Part shown: piece by piece, positions 1 through 8,987 of the stretch
Layout of the letters: each line of letters opens with the position of its first letter
How positions within the stretch are numbered: position 1 is the first letter of the stretch
Origin: Alphaproteobacteria bacterium
Lineage (GTDB): Bacteria > Pseudomonadota > Alphaproteobacteria > Rhizobiales > Beijerinckiaceae
DNA length: 32,477 nucleotides
Assembly (NCBI GenBank): GCA_029979185.1
Contig: JAPOIA010000002.1
Span: forward strand, 12,460 to 44,936
Reading direction: 5' to 3'
Position numbers and translations under genes: made by a program
The notes under the pieces: generated by a model
Databases searched by the model: none
The model's input: the letters and a program-made list of their open reading frames with translations, nothing else
Told to the model about the DNA's origin: nothing

Positions 1-2
1 TC

Positions 3-1139
3 GGCGCCACCCGGCTTGCCGAGGCAGTTCAAAAGGCCGTGTCGACGGAAACGCCTGCAGACGCTTTCGCTGAGAATAGAAGCACAGAACAGGAATTCCA
101 TTATTGCGGATTTGTCGGAAAATCGCCGGCCATGCGTTCCGTTTATCGTACAATTGATGCGGCAGCAGCGTCCGACGTAACGGTCTTCATTACAGGTGAA
201 AGCGGCACCGGCAAGGAAGTAGCGGCTGAGGCGATCCACAGCCTGTCGCTGCGGCGCGACAAGCCTTTTGTTGCATTGAACTGCGGTGCAATTTCCAGGG
301 AGCTGGCCGAGAGCGAATTGTTCGGCCATTGCAAGGGAAGTTTCACCGGAGCTATCGCGGACCGGGCTGGGGCGGTCCGGCAGGCAGATGGCGGCACATT
401 GTTCCTGGACGAACTCTGTGAAATGCCTTCCGATTTGCAAATCAAGCTTTTGCGCTTTCTTCAGTCCGGTACGTTCCGGCCAGTCGGCGCCGCCGTTACG
501 GAACACGTTGATGTTCGAATCGTTTGTACGACGAATCGCGATCCGCTGGAAGAGGTCGCGAGCGGCCGTTTTCGGGAGGACCTTTATTACAGGTTGCATG
601 TCATTCCGCTCCGGATGCCCGCGTTGCGGGAGCGTGGCGAGGACATGCTGCTTGTCGCCGAGTACCTGCTGCGCAGGTACGTCGGAGAATATGGCGGTGG
701 CGACATGGAATTCGCGCCATGCGCTACCGAGAAGATCATGGCCTATCCATGGCCAGGAAACATTCGCCAGTTGCAGAATGTCATTCGCCATGCGGTGGTC
801 ATGCATCCCGGTGCGCCGCTTACGGCATTCATGCTGCCGCTTCCGGAGTTACCGGGCTCGCAGGAAGCGAATATCAACCGAATGCTGGCTAGTTCTGCGC
901 CGCCTGTGATTGCAAAGTTCGAGACCCCGAACAATTCCGCCGACGTGCCGCAACGCACTGGAATCGATCCTGCTGACTGGCGCACAGCGAGTGACATCGT
1001 GCGCGTTTCAGAAATGGAGAAGGTGGCTATCGATAGGGCGATCGTACTCTGTGATGGAAATGTTGTGCAGGCGGCAATGTTGTTGGGACTAAACCCCTCG
1101 ACAATCTACCGGAAGAAACGTGTGTGGCAGGCTGCCTGA
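3..1139 (+). CDS. sigma-54-dependent transcriptional activator (AAA+ and Fis-type HTH), 5' end outside the window
   Basis: Walker [15 protein letters not shown] loop, GGTLFLDEL Walker [13 protein letters not shown]-terminal Fis-like HTH ([20 protein letters not shown]). Frame stays open to the window edge ([13 protein letters not shown]...), so a receiver-like N-terminus probably lies upstream; the listed ORF starts at an internal GTG (39). Confidence 0.9.
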   Translation, partial: GATRLAEAVQKAVSTETPADAFAENRSTEQEFHYCGFVGKSPAMRSVYRTIDAAAASDVTVFITGESGTGKEVAAEAIHSLSLRRDKPFVALNCGAISRELAESELFGHCKGSFTGAIADRAGAVRQADGGTLFLDELCEMPSDLQIKLLRFLQSGTFRPVGAAVTEHVDVRIVCTTNRDPLEEVASGRFREDLYYRLHVIPLRMPALRERGEDMLLVAEYLLRRYVGEYGGGDMEFAPCATEKIMAYPWPGNIRQLQNVIRHAVVMHPGAPLTAFMLPLPELPGSQEANINRMLASSAPPVIAKFETPNNSADVPQRTGIDPADWRTASDIVRVSEMEKVAIDRAIVLCDGNVVQAAMLLGLNPSTIYRKKRVWQAA

Positions 1140-1164
1140 AATATTTGGCCTCGGCGCGGTTTGC

Positions 1165-2391
1165 CTATTCCTCCAGCCGGTCGCGCTTGCGCAATTCCGG
1201 AAACAGGTTCATCCACAGGGCAGTGACGCCGAGCGTGCCGACGCCGCCGATGACGACAGCCGCCACCGGACCGGTGAAATGCGCCAGCGCGCCCGATTCG
1301 AATTCGCCCAGCTCGTTTGATGCGCCGATGAAGATGCTGTTGACCGCCGATACGCGCCCGCGCATCTCGTCCGGAGTTTCCATCTGCACCAGCGTCGAGC
1401 GGATGAAGATGCTGACCATGTCGGCCGCACCGAGGCAGGCGAGGAAGAGCATCGCCATATAGATGTTGGTGGACAGGCCGAAGGCAATGGTCGCCAGCCC
1501 AAAGGCGGCGACCGACTGGAACATGCGCAGGCCAACTTTCCGGTTCATGGCAAAATAGGCCAGCGCGAATGCCGTCAGGAACGCACCGACTGCCGGGGCG
1601 CTGCGCAACAGGCCAAGGCCCACCGGTCCGGCATGAAAGATATCCTTGGCGAAAATCGGCATCAGGGCTGTCGCGCCCCCCAGCAGCACCGCGAACAGGT
1701 CCAGCGAGATCGTGCCGAGCAGAATCTGGTTGGTGCGAATGAAGCGGAAGCCGGCTGTTACCGTCTCCCAGTTGATCTTGTTCTTCGAGGCCGCGGGCGG
1801 GCGCGCCTGCATCGCCATCAGGCACACCGTGCAGCCGATGAACAGCAGGCTGGCGACCAGAAAAACGACATGCGGGCCGGCGATATAAATGAGTCCACCG
1901 AGCGCCGGACCAACGATGACGGATACCTGGTTGGCCGAGGAATTGAGCGGTACGGCGCGGGCGAACATGTCGCGCGGGACAATGTTCGGCAGCAGCGCCG
2001 CAGCCGCGGGCGATGTAAAGGCGCGGGCAGAGCCAATCAGCGCTATCAGCACATAGATCAGGCCCGGCGTCAGTGCCTTCAGCATCACCCCGCCGAAGAG
2101 GCCCATGGCGCCGAGCGTCAGAACGACATTGCATACGATCAATACGCGCCGCCGCTCGTAGCGGTCGGCGACATGGCCGGCGGCCAGAATGAACAGCAGG
2201 TTGGGGACGAAGATGGCGAGGCCGACCAGGCCGAGCGCCATGGCGCTGCCGGTGATCTCGTAAATCAGCCAGCCGACCGCGACATTGATCATCTGCACGG
2301 CGAGGCCGGCCTGTACGCGCGTCATGAAGAACAGCGAAAAATCCCGCACCCGAAACGGTGCAAATCCCGGGCGCGAGAAAATGCCGCTCAT
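1165..2391 (-). CDS. MFS transporter (EntS/MFS_3-like)
   Basis: 408 aa polytopic protein; MSGIFSRPGFAPFRVRDFSLFFMTRVQAGLAVQMINVAVGWLIYEITGSAMALGLVGLAIFVPNLL...GHVADRYERRRVL. Overlaps the upstream gene by 4 bp (ATGA). Confidence 0.9.
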   Translation of the reverse strand: MSGIFSRPGFAPFRVRDFSLFFMTRVQAGLAVQMINVAVGWLIYEITGSAMALGLVGLAIFVPNLLFILAAGHVADRYERRRVLIVCNVVLTLGAMGLFGGVMLKALTPGLIYVLIALIGSARAFTSPAAAALLPNIVPRDMFARAVPLNSSANQVSVIVGPALGGLIYIAGPHVVFLVASLLFIGCTVCLMAMQARPPAASKNKINWETVTAGFRFIRTNQILLGTISLDLFAVLLGGATALMPIFAKDIFHAGPVGLGLLRSAPAVGAFLTAFALAYFAMNRKVGLRMFQSVAAFGLATIAFGLSTNIYMAMLFLACLGAADMVSIFIRSTLVQMETPDEMRGRVSAVNSIFIGASNELGEFESGALAHFTGPVAAVVIGGVGTLGVTALWMNLFPELRKRDRLEE

Positions 2392-3374
2392 ATGCGATAG
2401 CCACCCCGTTTGCGGCCCTGTCCGACATCGAGGAAGAGGTCGTCGACGCTGAACCGCTGCTTGATCAGTCCGCAGTCATGAGAGTAGCCGATCATCGTGT
2501 CGAGCGTGTTGCGGTTGCGCTCGCTCAGGCCGTATTCCCACGGATCCTTGCCGATCACCTCCTCCTGCTCCTCCCAGGCCTCGCGGTACCAGACCAGCGG
2601 CGCCACGCGCGGGTTTTCCATGCGCTCCATGCCCATCGCCTTGGCCTGGTCGAATGCCTTGTAGAGTTCAATCGGCGCCCAGGGGTTGTCGCGCACGATA
2701 CTGCGCTTGATGCCCATCACATGCATGATCGGGAAGATCGAGGTCTTGCGGAAATAGGCCAGCTCTTCGGTCTTGTAGTCCGGCCACAGGCGCGCCACCG
2801 AAGGGTGCTTTTCGACGATGGGCCAGATGAGATCGGCATGCAGCACCGCGTCCAGCTCGCCGGAGACCAGCATGTCCTCGCAGGACTGGTCGTCGCGCAT
2901 GCGGTGCAATGTCAGGTCGGGCGGCGGCACGAAGGGCACGTCCTCGTCGTATTCGGCAAACCATTCGATGGACTTGTGCGGTACGCCGTATTCATGCTCG
3001 AGGATGCCGCGCATCCACAGTACCGCCGTTACCTGGAACGACTTCACGCCGATTTTCTTGCCGATCAGGTTCTTTGGCTCGCGAATGCCTTTGGAGGAAT
3101 TGATGAAGCAGAAGCCATGGCGGAAGCGCCGGTGCAGATAGACCGGGATGGCGTCGATTTCCATGCCCTGGTCGCGCGCCACCAGATAGGACGAGCACGA
3201 GAGTTCCGCGACATCGAACTCCTGGTTGCGCAGGAAGCGCCAGTGGCGGGTCGTCGAATCGAGGCCGGTCAGCATCGTCAGGTCGATCCCGTCCGGTTCG
3301 ACCTGGCCTTCTTTCAATGCCCTGACAATTTCGTAATCGCCGCAGGCGAGAGACAATTTCAGTTTGCTCGGCAT
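2388..3374 (-). CDS. 4,5-dihydroxyphthalate decarboxylase-like / ABC substrate-binding-fold protein
   Basis: 328 aa; LKLSLACGDYEIVRALKEGQVEPDGIDLTMLTG...FDVAELSCSSYL...IPVYLHRRFRHGFCFIN resembles the Pht5-like family. Confidence 0.8.
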   Translation of the reverse strand: MPSKLKLSLACGDYEIVRALKEGQVEPDGIDLTMLTGLDSTTRHWRFLRNQEFDVAELSCSSYLVARDQGMEIDAIPVYLHRRFRHGFCFINSSKGIREPKNLIGKKIGVKSFQVTAVLWMRGILEHEYGVPHKSIEWFAEYDEDVPFVPPPDLTLHRMRDDQSCEDMLVSGELDAVLHADLIWPIVEKHPSVARLWPDYKTEELAYFRKTSIFPIMHVMGIKRSIVRDNPWAPIELYKAFDQAKAMGMERMENPRVAPLVWYREAWEEQEEVIGKDPWEYGLSERNRNTLDTMIGYSHDCGLIKQRFSVDDLFLDVGQGRKRGGYRI

Positions 3375-3671
3375 GGGTTCCCTGTTTCGCCTCGTTTCTT
3401 GCGTTTCGACGTCCTGTCGTATTGTCTTGTCCGCTCCGGCAGCCGATGGAAACCCGTTCGGTTTACAGGATTATCCGGGAGCCGAAAACCGGCTGCCGGA
3501 AGTGGCTTTTGTCCGTGGGATAGGATGTACACCTGTAGCGCGCCCGATGGTCCGTGGCAATGCGGTGGCCTGCTCAGGAGACCGCCTGCGGAGGCGTCTG
3601 CCCACCGTTGCGCCGTTGCGCCAAGGCCGGAAAGCTGTCATCAGCCACAGGCCAACACGTGAAGGGCCGGT

Positions 3672-5039
3672 ATGCAGATGACGGATATGATAATCAAGGG
3701 CGGTGCCATCGTGACGATGGACGATGCCCTGGGAGAACTGGCGGGCGACATTCTTGTCCGCGGCGGCAGGATCGAAAGGGTTGCGCCGCAGATCGATGCG
3801 CCTGACGGGGCGGAGATCATCGACGCCACGGGCATGATCGTGATGCCCGGATTCGTCAATGCCCACGCCCATCTGTGGCAGACGGGCCTGCGGGGCATCG
3901 CTGCGGACTGGGCGATTGCCGAGTATCTGCGCGCCATGCATGCGGGGCTTGCCACCTTCTTCCGCCCGGCGGATATCCATGTCGCCAATCTGGCAGGCGC
4001 GATTAACCAGCTCTATTGCGGCACGACGACCGTCGTCGACTGGAGCCACAACAACCCGACGCCCGAGCATACCGATGCAGCGGTACAGGGACTCGACGAA
4101 AGCGGCATCCGGGCGCTGTTCCTGCACGGCTCGCCGAAGCCGGACCCGAAGCCGGGACAGAAGCATTTCAGTGAAATTCCCATGCCGCGTTCGGAAATCG
4201 AGCGGTTGCGCAAGGGCCGCTTCTCGTCCTCCGGCAGCAAGGGCGAACTGCTGACTTTGGGCCTGGCGATTCTCGGGCCGGGGTTCGGCGTTTACGATGT
4301 CTTCCGCGAGGATGCCAAGCTGGCGCATGAACTGGACATGATCGCCAGCATGCATGTGAGCGGGCCGATGCTGGCGCCCGGCGGCTTTCAGCGGCTCGAC
4401 GGCGAAGGGCTGCTCGACCGGCGCTTCAATATCGTGCATGGCAATTCCATGGACGACGATACGCTAGAACTCCTGTGCAGGCGCGGTGCTTCGTTCACAG
4501 TGACGGCGGAAATCGAAATGCAGATGTCGTTCGGCCGGCCGCTGACTGGGCGGCTGCGCAAGCTTGGCGCACCGGTAACTATTGGTTCTGATGTGGAGTC
4601 CGGTGTTTCAGGCGACATGTTTACTGTCACGCGAATGACTTTGCAGGGCCAGCGGTTTGTCGATGCCCTCGATGTCATCGAAGCGACCGGCAAGGGCCCG
4701 GCCAGTGTCAGCACTACCTGCCGCGAGGCCCTGCGCTGGGCGACTATCGATGGCGCGCGCATGGCGGGGCTGGAGCAGGAAACAGGTTCGCTGACGCCGG
4801 GCAAGCAGGCGGATATCGTTCTGCTGTCAGCGACCGATCCGAACCTGTTTCCCGTCGTCGATCCGGTTGCGTCCATCGTGTTGCAGGCCGGCCCGGGCAA
4901 TGTCGATACCGTGATTGTCGGTGGCAATGTTCGCAAGCGCGGCGGCAAGCTGGTCGGAGACCAGCTGGAGGCCTGTCAGGCGAAGCTGGCCATGTCGAGC
5001 TTGCGGATCATGGAAAAGTTCCGGGCCGCTGCGCATTGA
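3672..5039 (+). CDS. amidohydrolase family protein (cytosine deaminase / AtzA-TrzN-like)
   Basis: 455 aa; N-terminal beta-sandwich start (MIIKGGAIVTMDD), HAHLWQ (HxH), NIVHGNSMDD, VTIGSDVESG, C-terminal TPGKQADIVLL. Confidence 0.88.
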   Translation: MQMTDMIIKGGAIVTMDDALGELAGDILVRGGRIERVAPQIDAPDGAEIIDATGMIVMPGFVNAHAHLWQTGLRGIAADWAIAEYLRAMHAGLATFFRPADIHVANLAGAINQLYCGTTTVVDWSHNNPTPEHTDAAVQGLDESGIRALFLHGSPKPDPKPGQKHFSEIPMPRSEIERLRKGRFSSSGSKGELLTLGLAILGPGFGVYDVFREDAKLAHELDMIASMHVSGPMLAPGGFQRLDGEGLLDRRFNIVHGNSMDDDTLELLCRRGASFTVTAEIEMQMSFGRPLTGRLRKLGAPVTIGSDVESGVSGDMFTVTRMTLQGQRFVDALDVIEATGKGPASVSTTCREALRWATIDGARMAGLEQETGSLTPGKQADIVLLSATDPNLFPVVDPVASIVLQAGPGNVDTVIVGGNVRKRGGKLVGDQLEACQAKLAMSSLRIMEKFRAAAH

Positions 5040-5071
5040 TGCGGGCCACGGAAACGGCGTCAGGAAACAAC

Positions 5072-5098
5072 AACGGCCGGATGAAGCATCCGGCCGTT
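5072..5098. terminator. bidirectional terminator hairpin between convergent genes
   Basis: Perfect inverted repeat AACGGCCGGATG-AAG-CATCCGGCCGTT (12 bp stem, 3 nt loop) between convergent stops (5039 + / 5118 -); T-rich GTTGTTGTTT follows on the minus strand. Confidence 0.8.
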
Positions 5099-5117
5099 AG
5101 CTGTTAAATAGCAAAGC

Positions 5118-6089
5118 TTACTTTTCCGGCACTTCCAGTCCGGTCGGGATCGGCACGCCTTCGCTTTCCAGTTTTATGCCGGAGGCCAGCGCATGGGTTT
5201 CCAGCAGGGCGGCAAAATCGAGCCCGAGATAATGCTCCGGATCGTCCTGCAGGGTGGCCACGCCGAAATGGTTCTGTAGAGCCTCGCGGGTTGCGGCGGT
5301 GGAGGGCATCGGCACATTGTACTTGCGGCCGGCAGCGAGGCCGAGATCGAGATCCTTGCGCAGCAGTTCGGGTGTAAATGTCGTTGTCCAGTCGAGATTG
5401 ACCAGCGAATTGGACTTGTAGCGCGTAAAGGTCGAACCCATTACCGAGTTGTTCATGAAATCGAGAAAGGCATGACGCGGCACGCCATGCTTTTGCGCCA
5501 GAATGGTAATCTCGATCAGGTTCTGTATCACCACGCCGAGCATGACATTATGGGCGATCTTGCAGATGCGCGCGAGCTCGCCTTCGCCGACATAAGAGGT
5601 GCCGGCTTTGGCAAACGTATCGATATAGGGCCTGACGGTTTCAAAGGCGGCTTTCGACCCGGACGCAACCGTTGAAAGTTTACCGGCCTTGACGCATTTG
5701 CCGTTGCCGGAGACCGGGACGGCCAGGTAGTCGGCGCCGAGTTCATTCAGCTTGCCACGGATTTCTTCCGATTCCTCAACGCCGATGGACGAACAATCGA
5801 CGAAAATCTTCGGCACCTTGCCCTTGCCGCCGGAGGCGACGCCGTTTTCGCCGAAGTAGACTTGCTTCAGGTCCTTGCCGGTAGCGACCATGGTGAAGAT
5901 GATATCGACATTGCCGAGATCGGATGGCTTGTCGACCAGCTTGGCGCCCTTTGCGGCAAGCGGCTCTGCCTTCGAGCGCGTGCGGTTCCAAAGGCTGACG
6001 TCGTGACCTGCCTTCAAAAGCAGTTCTGCCATCGGCGTTCCCATGCGGCCCATGCCGATCCAGCCGAGGCGATGTGTATTCTGGCTCAT
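5118..6089 (-). CDS. NAD(P)-dependent beta-hydroxyacid dehydrogenase (3-hydroxyisobutyrate dehydrogenase family)
   Basis: 323 aa; LGWIGMGRMGTPMAELLLKAGHDVSLWNRT Rossmann motif, DCSSIGVEESEE, PVSGNGKCVKAGKLSTVASG, ICKIAHNVMLG. Confidence 0.9.
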   Translation of the reverse strand: MSQNTHRLGWIGMGRMGTPMAELLLKAGHDVSLWNRTRSKAEPLAAKGAKLVDKPSDLGNVDIIFTMVATGKDLKQVYFGENGVASGGKGKVPKIFVDCSSIGVEESEEIRGKLNELGADYLAVPVSGNGKCVKAGKLSTVASGSKAAFETVRPYIDTFAKAGTSYVGEGELARICKIAHNVMLGVVIQNLIEITILAQKHGVPRHAFLDFMNNSVMGSTFTRYKSNSLVNLDWTTTFTPELLRKDLDLGLAAGRKYNVPMPSTAATREALQNHFGVATLQDDPEHYLGLDFAALLETHALASGIKLESEGVPIPTGLEVPEK

Positions 6090-6137
6090 GCGTGTCTCCT
6101 GAAAATGCGCAGCGCGTTGTGTGGAATTACTGCGGCG

Positions 6138-7472
6138 TTAGTTGAATTCGGCGCTCCAGTCGCGGGTTTCGAGAATGGTCTTCACCTGCCCAAGGAATGA
6201 CGCGGAGTAGGCGCCGTCGAAAGCGCGGTGATCGAAACTCTGGGCGAGGATGCCGGCGGGGCGCGCGACGATGACATCGCCATATTCCGTTTCCTTCACC
6301 AATGCGCGTTTGGAGATGCGGTCGGTTGACAGGATCGCAACCTGCGGCGCGTTGATGAGCGGCGCTGTAAACAGTGTTCCGAAGCTGCCGTTGTTGGTGA
6401 TGGAATAGGTGCCGCCCTCCATGTCGTCCGGCGTCAGCTTGCCCTCGCGCGCCTTCTGAGCAAGTGCGTTGATGGCCAACGCCAGACCGGCAACATTGAG
6501 ACCGTCGGCATTCTTCACAACCGGCACCACCAGGCCCTGATGGTCGATGTCGACGGCGAAGCCGAGATTGACGCTGCGGGCGATGTGCAACTTCTCGCCG
6601 TCGAAAGCTGCGTTGACTTTCGGAAAAACGCGCAGCGCAAGGCAAATTGCGCGGGCGATAAAGGGCAGATAGGTGAGCGACAGACCGTGTGCTTTCCGGA
6701 AGGCATCCTTCTGGGCAAGGCGCACGTTGTCGACGAAGCCGAAATCCACTTCCACCGTCTGCAACACATGCGGCACCTGTTGCCAGGAACCCTGCAGATG
6801 ACGCGCCGTTTGCTGGCGGATGCGGTTGAGCGGCTCGACATCGCGTTCGCCGGTGATCGGCATGAGCGGGGCAGCCGCAGCGCGCATCATCGCCGGTGCG
6901 GCAAGGGCCGCCTGCACGTCCTTCGCCGAAATTTTTTCGCGACCGGCAGCGCGCACCTGCGATGCAACAGAGGCTGCATCGAGATTATTCTGCTTGATAA
7001 GGCGGCGGGCCAGCGGCGAAATGCGCATGCCGTCGGGCAGTCTGGCCGGACCGAAGTTGCCGCGCGATGTAAATACCTCGTTGAAGGGTGCGAAACCGCG
7101 CTCTTCCAATGAGGCAGTCGGTGCGGCTTGCGGCGCGGGTGCAACGGGTTTTGGCGGGGCCGCTGCCGGTGCAGGTACCGGTTTGGCGGCCGAGGCAGGT
7201 GCAGGCTGTTGCTTCGGCGGTGCGGCGGGCGACTTGCCGGAACCGTCGTCGATGAATGCGACGACCGCCCCTGTTCCCACGGGTTCCCCGGCCTTGACAT
7301 AGACGGCAGAGAGCACGCCGCTTTCAATAGCCTGCACTTCCATCGACACCTTGTCTGTCTCGATCTCGAACAGGTTATCGCCGGCGGCAACCTTGTCGCC
7401 GGGCTGCTTGAACCAGGCCGAGATCGTGCCTTCTTTCACGGTCTCGCCAAGTTGCGGCATCAGCACGTCCAT
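6138..7472 (-). CDS. 2-oxo acid dehydrogenase complex E2 (dihydrolipoamide acyltransferase)
   Basis: 444 aa; lipoyl domain with ETDKVSMEV, Ala/Pro-rich linker, PSBD (RISPLARRLIKQNNLD...), catalytic SFDHRAFDGA. Confidence 0.93.
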   Translation of the reverse strand: MDVLMPQLGETVKEGTISAWFKQPGDKVAAGDNLFEIETDKVSMEVQAIESGVLSAVYVKAGEPVGTGAVVAFIDDGSGKSPAAPPKQQPAPASAAKPVPAPAAAPPKPVAPAPQAAPTASLEERGFAPFNEVFTSRGNFGPARLPDGMRISPLARRLIKQNNLDAASVASQVRAAGREKISAKDVQAALAAPAMMRAAAAPLMPITGERDVEPLNRIRQQTARHLQGSWQQVPHVLQTVEVDFGFVDNVRLAQKDAFRKAHGLSLTYLPFIARAICLALRVFPKVNAAFDGEKLHIARSVNLGFAVDIDHQGLVVPVVKNADGLNVAGLALAINALAQKAREGKLTPDDMEGGTYSITNNGSFGTLFTAPLINAPQVAILSTDRISKRALVKETEYGDVIVARPAGILAQSFDHRAFDGAYSASFLGQVKTILETRDWSAEFN

Positions 7473-7497
7473 CTATCGTCTCCCGCGTTCGTGCTGG

Positions 7498-8949
7498 TTA
7501 CCATTCAACCGAGATGTATTGTGTCTCGAGGAATTCCATCAAACCCTCATGCGCTCCTTCGCGGCCGATGCCCGACTGCTTGACGCCGCCGAACGGCGCC
7601 GCCGGATCGGATACCAGACCCCGGTTGAGGCCGATCATGCCGAATTCCAGCTTTTCGCTCATCGCCATTCCGCGCTTCAGGTTCTTCGTATAGAGATAGG
7701 CAACGAGGCCGTATTCGGTATCGTTGGAACGGCGGATGACATCCTCGTCGCTGGAGAAACTCTGCAGCGCTGCGACCGGCCCGAAGATTTCATCGCTCAG
7801 CAGGTCCGCATTGTCTGGCACATTCGTCAGCACGGTCGGTGTGTAGAAATAGCCCTTGGTGTTGGGCCGCGTGCCGCCGGTCAGCAGCTTTGCGCCCTTC
7901 TTCACTGCATCTTCGACAAAGTATCCGACCTTGTCGCGGGTCTCTTCATTGACCAGAGCGCCGACGTTGATGCCGTCGTCAAGGCCATTGCCCATCTTCA
8001 GTGCCTCGAACTTCTTCACCAGCTTGCCGGCGAATTCGTCATGCACCTTGTCGTGTACATAGAAGCGGTTCGCGGCGGTGCAGGCTTCGCCCATGTTGCG
8101 CATCTTGGCGATCATTGCGCCTTCAACGGCGGCATCGACATCGGCGTCCTCGCAGACGATGAAGGGTGCATTGCCGCCGAGTTCCATGGCCGTGTTGACT
8201 ATGCAGTCGGCAGCGCCATGCAGCAGCTTGCGGCCGACTTCCGTCGAGCCGGTAAAGGAAATGATGCGCACGCGCGGATCGTGCAGCAGCTTGTCGACGA
8301 CAGCGCCCGACTTCCGCGAGGGGATGATGTTGACGATGCCCTTCGGCACGCCGGCCTTTTCCAGGATCGGCATCAGCGCCAGCATCGTCAGCGGCGTTTC
8401 GGATGCCGGCTTGCAGATCACCGGGCAGCCGGCGGCAAGGGCGGGGCCGATCTTGCGGGTCGCCATGGCGGCGGGGAAGTTCCACGGCGTTACCAGAACG
8501 CCAACGCCTACCGGCTTGTGATGGGCGATGATGCGAGCGCCCGTGGACGGGCCCACCGAGATTTCGCCGATGTTGCGAACGCCTTCCTCGGCGTACCAGC
8601 GGAAAAATTCGGCTGCATAGGCAACCTCTCCCATGGAGTCCGACAAGGCCTTGCCGTTTTCCAGTGTGATAAGTTTCGCCAGTTCCTTCTGCTCGGCCAT
8701 CATCAGCTCGAAGGCCTTGCGCAGGATTTCGCCGCGCTCGCGCGGTTTGCGGGCGGCCCATTCGGCAAATGCGGCCTGCGATGCGTCAAGCGCTTTCATG
8801 GCGTCCGCTTCGCTGGCGCTGGCGACGGAGGCGATCACTTCTTCGGTTGCCGGATTGAGCACGTCGAAGCGCTCGCCGCTTTCAGATGGCACGAAGGCGC
8901 CGTTGATATACAGGTCGGTCGGAACTTCGATGTTGAGATCGAGCGACAT
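7498..8949 (-). CDS. NAD(P)-dependent aldehyde dehydrogenase, succinate-semialdehyde dehydrogenase-like
   Basis: 483 aa; VTPWNFPAAM, FTGSTEVGRKL, MELGGNAPFIV, NMGEACTAANRFYV, FGGVKQSGIGREGAHEGLMEFLETQYISV. Confidence 0.92.
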   Translation of the reverse strand: MSLDLNIEVPTDLYINGAFVPSESGERFDVLNPATEEVIASVASASEADAMKALDASQAAFAEWAARKPRERGEILRKAFELMMAEQKELAKLITLENGKALSDSMGEVAYAAEFFRWYAEEGVRNIGEISVGPSTGARIIAHHKPVGVGVLVTPWNFPAAMATRKIGPALAAGCPVICKPASETPLTMLALMPILEKAGVPKGIVNIIPSRKSGAVVDKLLHDPRVRIISFTGSTEVGRKLLHGAADCIVNTAMELGGNAPFIVCEDADVDAAVEGAMIAKMRNMGEACTAANRFYVHDKVHDEFAGKLVKKFEALKMGNGLDDGINVGALVNEETRDKVGYFVEDAVKKGAKLLTGGTRPNTKGYFYTPTVLTNVPDNADLLSDEIFGPVAALQSFSSDEDVIRRSNDTEYGLVAYLYTKNLKRGMAMSEKLEFGMIGLNRGLVSDPAAPFGGVKQSGIGREGAHEGLMEFLETQYISVEW

Positions 8950-8987
8950 GGTTTCTCCCTTTGTATGGTGCAGTTCAGTTCACGAGA

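Noticed and set aside
39-1139. Treating the sigma-54 activator as complete from the GTG at 39
   Set aside because: The frame is open to the window edge and the upstream residues look like the end of a further domain, so it is reported as partial.
1106-2428. 440-aa minus-strand ORF overlapping the MFS gene
   Set aside because: Alternative-frame translation rich in Arg/His without hydrophobic helices; the 1165..2391 frame is clearly the MFS protein.
3555-3569. Possible sigma-54 -24/-12 element TGGCAATGCGGTGGC upstream of the amidohydrolase
   Set aside because: Keeps the GG-N10-GC core but the -12 box is poor (TGGC for TTGC) and GC-rich DNA yields such matches by chance; kept only as a hypothesis because a sigma-54 activator is nearby.
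2358-3662. 434-aa plus-strand ORF opposite the decarboxylase-like gene
   Set aside because: Antisense shadow ORF from GC-rich codon bias; Arg/His-rich low-quality translation with no recognisable domain.
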